Source: Caldicellulosiruptor diazotrophicus (lineage in GTDB: Bacteria > Bacillota > Thermoanaerobacteria > Caldicellulosiruptorales > Caldicellulosiruptoraceae). Taken from it: DNA of 64,000 bases. Position 1 is the stretch's first letter. Every line of letters starts with the position of its first letter. Below are positions 21,301 through 30,799 of this stretch, piece by piece. A program made the position numbers and the translations under genes. The stretch covers positions 2,395,501-2,459,500 of the forward strand of contig NZ_AP024480.1 in assembly GCF_017347585.1 (NCBI RefSeq). The letters run 5' to 3'. The notes beneath the pieces are model-generated. The model did not search any database. It was not told where the DNA came from and saw only the letters and a program-made list of their open reading frames with translations.

Positions 21301-24300
21301 CTAATCCAGACACTTCTGTAAAAGTGTTTACATCCCTAATAGTTCAGATAAAACGAAACGCACTTCAGCTATACGCTTGGCTGAGCAACAGTTTACATCC
21401 CTAATAGTTCAGATAAAACTGTACATGACTTTGTGATATTTTTAGGTTTTTATACTTGTTTACATCCCTAATAGTTCAGATAAAACTAAAATCTTGTCAA
21501 TCAAATTGTGTCGAAATAAGAACAGTTTACATCCCTAATAGTTCAGATAAAACCTCATGATGTGGGAATTTGTAAGCTGATTTTGTTTCGTTTACATCCC
21601 TAATAGTTCAGATAAAACCAGGATTGCCTCTCCACTCCACTTCAACATCCCGCCTGTTTACATCCCTAATAGTTCAGATAAAACAAAGGGACAAATTTGT
21701 TATAACCCGTTAATTCAAAGGTTTACATCCCTAATAGTTCAGATAAAACCTAATACAATACCATTGAAACAACTTTTTGATACCAAGTTTACATCCCTAA
21801 TAGTTCAGATAAAACTATCTTTTACTTTCTTCAATTCAACAGTGCCATCCCTGTTTACATCCCTAATAGTTCAGATAAAACCTATAACCTCTAAATCTTC
21901 TTTCTCCAGTTCCTCTCCAGTTTACATCCCTAATAGTTCAGATAAAACTTAAATACCTCTTAACATCCTTTATCATCCTCTTGCAAGTTTACATCCCTAA
22001 TAGTTCAGATAAAACTTTTTAACTACCCTATTTGTACTTTCAATATTAGCATGTTTACATCCCTAATAGTTCAGATAAAACTAACAGTGATTTTATCATC
22101 TGAGACTGCATTGACTGTGTTTACATCCCTAATAGTTCAGATAAAACTGGCGGCAGCAATTGCTAATTACTTACTCAAAAACAGTTTACATCCCTAATAG
22201 TTCAGATAAAACTTTCTATTTCACTTATGAGATTGTCAAGTTCTCTTTCGTTTACATCCCTAATAGTTCAGATAAAACGTGTTTGGCAGTTTGCCAAATA
22301 AATTAGTTTGCGGGGTTTACATCCCTAATAGTTCAGATAAAACTTGAAGACTTACTTAAGATACCAGCCAAATAAGCCCTGTTTACATCCCTAATAGTTC
22401 AGATAAAACTAATAAGCTTTTTCCCGTCAGCGTCTATTTTAATAAGGTTTACATCCCTAATAGTTCAGATAAAACAAGTGCACAAAATATTAAGGTTCAC
22501 TGAAAATGTTCTGTTTACATCCCTAATAGTTCAGATAAAACATTTACTGGTAGAAGTAAAGGAAGTAGCAATATATGAGTTTACATCCCTAATAGTTCAG
22601 ATAAAACAAAAATATCTTATTAGTTATACAAATGCTCCAAATCGGTTTACATCCCTAATAGTTCAGATAAAACACGGGAAAAGCTTTCAGGAAATTATGA
22701 AACAGATACAGTTTACATCCCTAATAGTTCAGATAAAACAGATTGGAATTTTAAAGATTGTTTTTACACGGTTATGTTTACATCCCTAATAGTTCAGATA
22801 AAACTCAACAGGTGTGCCTTCAATATCATCTTCCAAATCTGTTTACATCCCTAATAGTTCAGATAAAACAGACGGGCTTATTATCAATAAACCCAATAAA
22901 GAGTTGTTTACATCCCTAATAGTTCAGATAAAACTCATTTGCTGAGGCTTCATAATATGCTTCTCTGTAAGTTTACATCCCTAATAGTTCAGATAAAACC
23001 CCCTTGTATAGCAGCCGCAGCGGCATATATAGCCCGGTTTACATCCCTAATAGTTCAGATAAAACTAGGTAACGCTTTTTCAAATATGCAAAAAGCGCTT
23101 GCGTTTACATCCCTAATAGTTCAGATAAAACTAACAGTAATTTATGCTTAAATTTTACGTGTAAATGGTTTACATCCCTAATAGTTCAGATAAAACCAAA
23201 AGAAATAAAAGACGGACAAGCTATAACAGAAGAGTTTACATCCCTAATAGTTCAGATAAAACCATTCTATCTTGACCTCACCGCCCAGTTTTTCAACAGT
23301 TTACATCCCTAATAGTTCAGATAAAACATTCTAAACGCAAATAAAAAAAAGACCAGCCCTACTTGTTTACATCCCTAATAGTTCAGATAAAACCCAATAG
23401 AATATTCTTTTTTTGTTTTATTTACTGAAAGGTTTACATCCCTAATAGTTCAGATAAAACAAGGCACAAACAAATATCTTTCGCCAAATATAGCATTGTT
23501 TACATCCCTAATAGTTCAGATAAAACCTTTTAAGTTTGTATCTACAGCTTTTAAGGAGTTAAGGTTTACATCCCTAATAGTTCAGATAAAACTATTAATT
23601 GCTAACTCATCATCATCTCTAACTAATGGGTTTACATCCCTAATAGTTCAGATAAAACCAACAAACCATCAATAGCTTATAAACTTAGTTGTATCAGTTT
23701 ACATCCCTAATAGTTCAGATAAAACTTCATATCAACGCAGGCGGAGGACAGGGCGTTGAAGTAGTTTACATCCCTAATAGTTCAGATAAAACAAATTAAC
23801 AATACAGTAGTTAGCAATTCAATTTCTTAGTTTACATCCCTAATAGTTCAGATAAAACTTAATGTTTTTCATGCTCCCTCTCCTTCCTCATATACGTTTA
23901 CATCCCTAATAGTTCAGATAAAACCATCATAATAACGCTTAACTATCAAATCACAAAATTGTTTACATCCCTAATAGTTCAGATAAAACGCTGGGGTTGC
24001 TGTGCACGTCGTGTCCACACTTGGGTTTACATCCCTAATAGTTCAGATAAAACTCAAGCAAAATCATAAAGTCCTGTTCGTCTTCAATAAAGTTTACATC
24101 CCTAATAGTTCAGATAAAACTTGCAATTTAATGTTGTACCACCAGAACCTATGCTTAGTTTACATCCCTAATAGTTCAGATAAAACTACGATAAAGATAA
24201 GCTGTGCAACACCAACAAATGGAGTTTACATCCCTAATAGTTCAGATAAAACAAAAATCTACAAATTCAAACTTTTCCATTTGAATATAGTTTACATCCC

Positions 24301-27300
24301 TAATAGTTCAGATAAAACGTGTTTGTAATTGTTTTAGTGCTTTATCAACCACATGTTTACATCCCTAATAGTTCAGATAAAACATATAAATATACCCCTC
24401 GCCCTAAAAATAAATCAAAAGTTTACATCCCTAATAGTTCAGATAAAACACAAATCTATAGATATGATACTTGCTGATTTGCCTTAGTTTACATCCCTAA
24501 TAGTTCAGATAAAACTTGCTGTGTCAGGAAGCACATATACTATAACTTTCCTGTTTACATCCCTAATAGTTCAGATAAAACCCTTTAAAACTTTTAATTG
24601 GTCAGCATTCACAATCTGGTTTACATCCCTAATAGTTCAGATAAAACTTTTTTCCCCAACTCTTTCGCTTCATCAACAGACAAGTTTACATCCCTAATAG
24701 TTCAGATAAAACCTTTTGAATGCTTGCAAAACTTTTCTATAAATTCTATGTTTACATCCCTAATAGTTCAGATAAAACCTTTCTTGCTCATTAAATCTGC
24801 TTTCAGCTCTTTCATGTTTACATCCCTAATAGTTCAGATAAAACTGAATTAACTGAAGCAGAGTATCAGGCTATATCAGCGTTTACATCCCTAATAGTTC
24901 AGATAAAACTGTTTCAAAAACATCACTCCTCTGTTCAAGAAATTCTTGTTTACATCCCTAATAGTTCAGATAAAACAATATTCGTCATACCTTGCTTTTG
25001 CTTCAGTTGCCGTGTTTACATCCCTAATAGTTCAGATAAAACTCTACTACTGCCATATACATACGAATATTTATAACTCGTTTACATCCCTAATAGTTCA
25101 GATAAAACGCTAACTTGTAATTTGCCTTGATATTGCTGTCTGCAAGTTTACATCCCTAATAGTTCAGATAAAACCTCCTTGTTCAACTAATTTTCTAAGA
25201 ACTTTTCTGAAGTTTACATCCCTAATAGTTCAGATAAAACAATTCAATCCGTCCAGGCTGTTGCTTTCGCTTGCAAGGTTTACATCCCTAATAGTTCAGA
25301 TAAAACTTGTGGTTGTTACTGCTACTCCAGTAGCGTTATTGGCGTTTACATCCCTAATAGTTCAGATAAAACTTAGGTGAAGTAAGTGTTGAAATTGCGG
25401 TACAAGATTGTTTACATCCCTAATAGTTCAGATAAAACAAACACCAATAGCTCCAATGATAATTCCTACCAACCAGTTTACATCCCTAATAGTTCAGATA
25501 AAACCCTGTTGACCCTACAAAAACAATGTGTTTTCCATATTCGTTTACATCCCTAATAGTTCAGATAAAACCTTGACAGATTCTTTGCAGCTCTGAAATA
25601 TTACGCACATGTTTACATCCCTAATAGTTCAGATAAAACACTGGTCAAGTAGATATTAGAAATGTAACAATTCAAAAGTTTACATCCCTAATAGTTCAGA
25701 TAAAACCATTGCATTGTAATAGTGCAACAAATCCACAAGTAAAGTTTACATCCCTAATAGTTCAGATAAAACATATAAAGAGGACTTTTTGATGTTGTTC
25801 CTAAAATTGTGTTTACATCCCTAATAGTTCAGATAAAACCTCATTGTAAATAACAAGCTTATAAGATAGTAGTTATTGTTTACATCCCTAATAGTTCAGA
25901 TAAAACCTTTCTTCTCAAATTTCCTATAAGCACTTCGATTTTCCGTTTACATCCCTAATAGTTCAGATAAAACATAAATACAGTTTCAAACACAATTTAT
26001 AATGGAAAAAAGTTTACATCCCTAATAGTTCAGATAAAACCATCATTTGGCATTGGCAAAGCCCAAAAATTGTAAGTGTTTACATCCCTAATAGTTCAGA
26101 TAAAACCTGGTGATAATCCTACATTTTATGTTCAAAATATGAAGTTTACATCCCTAATAGTTCAGATAAAACTTCCGTCAAAATCGGTAAAGGAATATTC
26201 CTTGGTCTTGTTTACATCCCTAATAGTTCAGATAAAACATGAGGAAAGCTAAAGAGTTAGGTTTTATTCAATAAAGGGTTTACATCCCTAATAGTTCAGA
26301 TAAAACAACTGAACCTGTCAGTACCATAGAAAACTACCAGCGTTTACATCCCTAATAGTTCAGATAAAACAGTAAACCGGTTTTTGATTGTATCAGCACA
26401 AATTAAAGTTTACATCCCTAATAGTTCAGATAAAACCTTGATGTATTTGATTGTGTCAAACAGCATGTAAAGGTTTACATCCCTAATAGTTCAGATAAAA
26501 CGTTGTACTTCTGTAGTTGATTGTTTTGATTCTTCGATGTTTACATCCCTAATAGTTCAGATAAAACGTCGATGTTGGGGTAGCGTGCTTTGAAGTCTTT
26601 TACAGTTTACATCCCTAATAGTTCAGATAAAACTTATTATTTGAACATTTTGCGGTTGATTTACATTAACGTTTACATCCCTAATAGTTCAGATAAAACT
26701 GATAAAGGAGTGATACGATGAGTTATTGGCTTGAAAGTTTACATCCCTAATAGTTCAGATAAAACTTTAGGATTTTTAGCAGCAGTAGGAATAAAAGGAT
26801 TTCGTTTACATCCCTAATAGTTCAGATAAAACTAAGGTTGTAATTTCCTAAATCAATCAGAATTTCAAAGTTTACATCCCTAATAGTTCAGATAAAACCG
26901 TAACAGATACGATGCTGCAGTATATAAAGCTTTACGTTTACATCCCTAATAGTTCAGATAAAACCTTTACTTGAAAAAGCTATAAATTTATTAATAAAAG
27001 GTTTACATCCCTAATAGTTCAGATAAAACCAAAATCTTGGCAATTACTGGAGGCAATCATGAACACGTTTACATCCCTAATAGTTCAGATAAAACTTTGA
27101 GGTTTATTTGAAAGATCTTGTCGATTCGACAAGTTTACATCCCTAATAGTTCAGATAAAACTAGCAAATACGTCAATTGATACAGCACATATAAAAACGT
27201 TTACATCCCTAATAGTTCAGATAAAACCATCTATATTGATATTATTCACACTCTCAACTTTAATGTTTACATCCCTAATAGTTCAGATAAAACAACAGCA

Positions 27301-28682
27301 AATTCCTGTATGGCTATCTTGCTAAGATTAGTTTACATCCCTAATAGTTCAGATAAAACGGCAGTTCGAGATACCAACTCAAGACAATCAAACGAGTTTA
27401 CATCCCTAATAGTTCAGATAAAACCACTTTCTGGTCCGGTGACTGGTCAGTGCCAGAAGAGTTTACATCCCTAATAGTTCAGATAAAACAAATATCAAGC
27501 AACATTTGTTCTATCTGCTGAATGATGTTTACATCCCTAATAGTTCAGATAAAACTTAGTATTATTTATATTAGTATTATTTCCGTGCCATTTGTTTACA
27601 TCCCTAATAGTTCAGATAAAACCCGATACAGCAATTGTCAAAACAAATGGTGGTTCAGGGTTTACATCCCTAATAGTTCAGATAAAACGCGGTAGCCTTT
27701 TCTACTTCATCCAGCGCTCCCCTGTGGTTTACATCCCTAATAGTTCAGATAAAACGGTTTTGGGGACACCAATAATATCAAGTATAATTTACGTTTACAT
27801 CCCTAATAGTTCAGATAAAACCCGAAAGGGATAAATATAGTTTTATTTAGCTAAAAATGGTTTACATCCCTAATAGTTCAGATAAAACAGTAATCAAAAT
27901 CAATTTGTGTATCGTACCAAATAAGTTTACATCCCTAATAGTTCAGATAAAACGTAAGTGATAATTCAATTGAGTCTTCTGCATCATACGAGTTTACATC
28001 CCTAATAGTTCAGATAAAACTAACAAACCATCAATAGCTTATAAACTTAGTTGTATCAGTTTACATCCCTAATAGTTCAGATAAAACCACTTACTCTCTG
28101 CATACCATTATATAATTCAAACACGTTTACATCCCTAATAGTTCAGATAAAACAGTTTTTGCATCTCGCAATATCATGATTTGTAAAGGTGTTTACATCC
28201 CTAATAGTTCAGATAAAACTTGTAGTAAAACTTCCTTAAGTGTATTACTTCTCGATAGTTTACATCCCTAATAGTTCAGATAAAACGTATATAACTTGTC
28301 AAAACCTGCCAATTGCCCTTTTGGTTTACATCCCTAATAGTTCAGATAAAACTCTTCACCAAGTGTTACGTAAGGCATTGAAGCACCAGTGTTTACATCC
28401 CTAATAGTTCAGATAAAACTAAATCAGTTTGTTACACCGTTTTTACTAACTTTTGAGTTTACATCCCTAATAGTTCAGATAAAACTGAACAATGAAATTG
28501 TTCAAGTGCAGCTTATTACTCCGTTTACATCCCTAATAGTTCAGATAAAACAAAACTACAGAGAAAATAAAAGAAGCTGCACAACTGCGTTTACATCCCT
28601 AATAGTTCAGATAAAACCAGTCAACAATGACGGCAGTACAACCTTTAACTTTAGTTTACATCCCTAATAGTTCAGATAAAAC
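12322..28682 (-). CRISPR. CRISPR array B: 249 repeats, 248 spacers
   Basis: The same 29-nt repeat as array A continues without a break for 16.4 kb. I count 249 repeats by hand (12322 to 28654), mean unit 65.9 bp, spacers 35-39 nt; a count error of one or two is possible. Repeats are almost invariant; exceptions are 12581 (CTAGTAG), 14952 (TTCATATAAAAC) and 16329 (ATCTCTAATAG). The right end lies beside a promoter and cas2-cas1, so transcription and acquisition are read as right to left. crRNAs can be expected to serve the adjacent I-B Cascade and possibly the III-B Cmr complex. Confidence 0.98.
18725..19116. repeat. Tandem duplication of three repeat-spacer units in array B
   Basis: The block 18725-18920 (three spacers with their repeats, 196 bp) is repeated at 18921-19116. 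The copies differ at one base: T at 18805 versus C at 19001, in the middle spacer. This is the signature of slipped replication or unequal recombination between repeats, followed by a point mutation. Confidence 0.95.
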
Positions 28683-28922
28683 CCACTAACAGTAAATGCT
28701 CTCTCATGGGTATGTGTTTATAATTATAACAAATCTAATAAGCATTCAGCAAACATAAAATGCAGCGAAGGGGTGGTTGGGATTTGTAAGAAGTTGTTAA
28801 AAAGTTTTTTGGACTTTGCAGCAAAAACAATAGAACTTATTCGAACTAATGTTTGAAACGCTGCAAAATGGTTATATCTGCATCAATTAGAGGCATTTGC
28901 TCTTAATTAAATTTTAAAACTT
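28683..28922 (-). promoter_or_regulatory. CRISPR leader with promoter, between cas2 and array B
   Basis: This 240-bp non-coding stretch sits between the first repeat (leader end) and the cas2 stop. On the minus strand a promoter is visible: TTGCTG at 28752-28747 and TATAAT at 28728-28723 with an 18-bp spacer. The predicted start, near 28716, is about 34 nt before the first repeat. The rest is AT-rich with no open frame. Position next to cas1-cas2 and promoter direction both fit a leader. Confidence 0.75.
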
Positions 28923-29186
28923 TTAAATTATTACAGAGTCATAGTTCTTTTCCTGTCCTAAAATCTTTTTGTTACATACAAGTTTGTACTCCATCTCATA
29001 AAAATACACTGAATCTTCATCTTTTTCTATAACAGATAAAAGTTCTCGTTTGCACTTTTCGAGCTTCCCAAGTGTAATTTCGCCCTCAAAAACTGAATTT
29101 TGAACCCATGTAAAGTATTTTTTTAAAATCTTTCTTACCTTGTTGACTCTCTTTTCGTTGATATCGTATGTTACTATAACAAAGAT
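28923..29186 (-). CDS. cas2: Cas2, spacer acquisition; non-standard ATC start
   Basis: Cas2 forms the dimer at the centre of the Cas1-Cas2 integrase. The minus-strand frame ending at TAA 28925-28923 translates as a complete Cas2 of 87 codons: FVIVTYDINEKRVNKVRKIL, then FTWVQNSVFEGEITLGKLEKC, ending KNYDSVII. No ATG, GTG or TTG exists at the proper start. The codon preceding FVIVTYD is ATC (29186-29184), correctly spaced 9 nt after AAGGAG, and in-frame stops TGA TAG lie just upstream. Either ATC is used, or a start mutation has made this gene poorly expressed. The last gene of the I-B operon, 92 bp after cas1. Confidence 0.85.
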   Translation of the reverse strand: MFVIVTYDINEKRVNKVRKILKKYFTWVQNSVFEGEITLGKLEKCKRELLSVIEKDEDSVYFYEMEYKLVCNKKILGQEKNYDSVII

Positions 29187-29278
29187 GTTCTATCACTCCT
29201 TCAAACAGAAAATTTGTAGCCAGATAGAAATTGCTGAATTTTAAAAATTTAAATGTCTCAATGTACATGCAAATCAAC

Positions 29279-30259
29279 TTACCACCATGCTTTGAGCGGT
29301 GAATAAACCTGATCACCTATAAAATGTTTTATCAGCTTGTAGCATTCAAGTCTTATAAATCCCTTGTAGGAAACATTTCTGTTTAATTGTCTGTGCCGAA
29401 CTGTAGTTTCAAGTTTGTTTTGAAATTCTTTTAAAAATATTTTCTTTCCTTCTTGATTTAAATAACAATAATTTAAATCTTCATCAAAATGCTCAAGCTT
29501 TAACTGATGGTTATTAAGAAGCTTGAATATCACAGTATCAACAATCAGTGGTTTAAAAATCTCAGAAATATCAAGGCTGAGGGAAAATCTCTTTTCACTT
29601 GGTTCATGTAAAAAACTTATACTAGGGTCAAGTTGAGTTTGATAAATTTGAGACAAAGTGTGACTGTAAATCAAGCTATTTCCAAACGAAATAAGAGCAT
29701 TGATAGGATTTGTAGGTGGTCTTTTTTCTCTTTTTTCCATTGAAAAATCTTCTGGAAGAAACTGATTAAATGATTGATAATATATATTGCGAATTCTACC
29801 CTCAAGCCCCATTAACTCTGTAATGTTTGATATGTTAAATCTGCCTCTTTCCCATTCATTTTCAATTGCAACTAAAAAGTCTTCAGCTTCTTTTCTTTCT
29901 CTTAAATTTCTCATCATGTGATAAACCGCTGATTCGACAAAACAGTATGCCAAGAAGATTCTCTTTTCTCTATCAAGATAATGAAGCGCTTGCCGAACAA
30001 CAACATCTCCAGATACATTTTTCTTACGGGGCAAGAAACTCCCAGTATAAAAACCATAGTAGTTATAAAAATGAAGAACAATACCATATTGAGAGATATA
30101 ATTTAGAGCTTTAGTGTTTAAGTCTACCTCCCCAAAGATGTGAATCTGCTCAACATTTTCTATATCAATTGCTTTCTTTTCATCACCCATTTCAAAATAA
30201 AGTGTGTTCTCATGCCTTCTTAGTCTCCCATTTGAAGTAATATATAAACTCTTTTGCAT
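29279..30259 (-). CDS. cas1: Cas1 integrase (type I-B)
   Basis: Cas1 is the metal-dependent integrase that inserts new spacers at the leader end. With the start at 30259 (MQKSLYITSNGRLRRHENTL) the protein has 326 residues, the normal length. The metal-site residues are in place: Glu153 in GLEGRIRNIYY, His218 in SFLHEPSEKR, and Asp230/Glu233 in LSLDISEIFKPLIVD. I prefer this ATG over one at 30286 because GGGGGT precedes it by about 10 nt and it lies just after the cas4 stop. No damage is seen. Confidence 0.95.
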   Translation of the reverse strand: MQKSLYITSNGRLRRHENTLYFEMGDEKKAIDIENVEQIHIFGEVDLNTKALNYISQYGIVLHFYNYYGFYTGSFLPRKKNVSGDVVVRQALHYLDREKRIFLAYCFVESAVYHMMRNLRERKEAEDFLVAIENEWERGRFNISNITELMGLEGRIRNIYYQSFNQFLPEDFSMEKREKRPPTNPINALISFGNSLIYSHTLSQIYQTQLDPSISFLHEPSEKRFSLSLDISEIFKPLIVDTVIFKLLNNHQLKLEHFDEDLNYCYLNQEGKKIFLKEFQNKLETTVRHRQLNRNVSYKGFIRLECYKLIKHFIGDQVYSPLKAWW

Positions 30260-30266
30260 AGCAATT

Positions 30267-30791
30267 TTACCCCCAGCAAAACTCAAAGTATGCGCACAAC
30301 CTGCAAATTTTTTGTTTTTGCGCAGGTGGCGGAATAGACTTTGTTGTAATCTCTTCTATCTCTTTTAATGCTTGCTTTACTTTTTCTTCATACTCTGGGG
30401 TAAGTTTCAGCACCTCTTTTCTTTTCTCTTTCGGATAATTGATTATTCCTTGTTTTTGAATTCCCTTTTGTTTGAGATAGTAAAGGTAGTACATAACCTG
30501 CATTGTATCAGCTTCTTTCATTTTACTGCTATATTTTACTTCTCTGATACTGCCGTCTGACATTATGTCAATTGTTATTAGATTATCAATCAAAATTTCC
30601 TTACTATTTTCTTTTGGATATGAGTATTCATGTAAAAGCCGTCCTAATAAAACTTTTTCAGATTTGTTTTCAAATGTAATATTTTTACTAAAAAGCCATA
30701 GTTTTCTTTTACAGACATAAAAATAGTTAATTTTTATAGCCTGGAACTTTAGGTCTTGAAACTCTTGAGAATTTCCCATGTCAAATTTCAC
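30267..30791 (-). CDS. cas4: Cas4 RecB-like nuclease for prespacer processing
   Basis: Cas4 trims prespacers and helps define PAM and orientation before Cas1-Cas2 integration. The 174-residue protein has the four cysteines of the iron-sulfur cluster (Cys27 in YFYVCKRKLW and Cys163, Cys166, Cys172 in ICRLCAYFEFCWG). The RecB-type nuclease motifs are also present: LLHEY, an acidic strand near IDIMSDG, REVKYSSK and the QVMYYLYYLK helix. Length and motifs are those of a stand-alone I-B Cas4. It lies 8 bp after cas3 and 7 bp before cas1. Confidence 0.93.
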   Translation of the reverse strand: MKFDMGNSQEFQDLKFQAIKINYFYVCKRKLWLFSKNITFENKSEKVLLGRLLHEYSYPKENSKEILIDNLITIDIMSDGSIREVKYSSKMKEADTMQVMYYLYYLKQKGIQKQGIINYPKEKRKEVLKLTPEYEEKVKQALKEIEEITTKSIPPPAQKQKICRLCAYFEFCWG

Positions 30792-30799
30792 TCTCTTTT

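Noticed and set aside
22279-22314. Spacer with TTTGGC and GCCAAA as a possible terminator
   Set aside because: The stem is short and AT-rich with no T-run in either direction, unlike the spacer at 6854. It does not stand out.
6179-28667. Many plus-strand open frames in the arrays, with the peptides VYIPNSSDKT, FTSLIVQIK and SLHP recurring
   Set aside because: These are translations of the CRISPR repeat in its three frames, broken up by spacers. They have no ribosome sites and stop at random in spacers. None is a gene.
6233-28682. Self-targeting spacers against genes in this window
   Set aside because: I noticed no spacer matching the cas, IS or chromosomal genes by eye, but this was not a systematic search of 288 spacers, so no claim is made either way.
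29086-29316. A 76-codon minus-strand frame spanning the cas1 end and the cas2 start
   Set aside because: It is out of frame with both genes. The Cas2 sequence is in another frame and complete from FVIVTYDI, so this frame is a coincidence.
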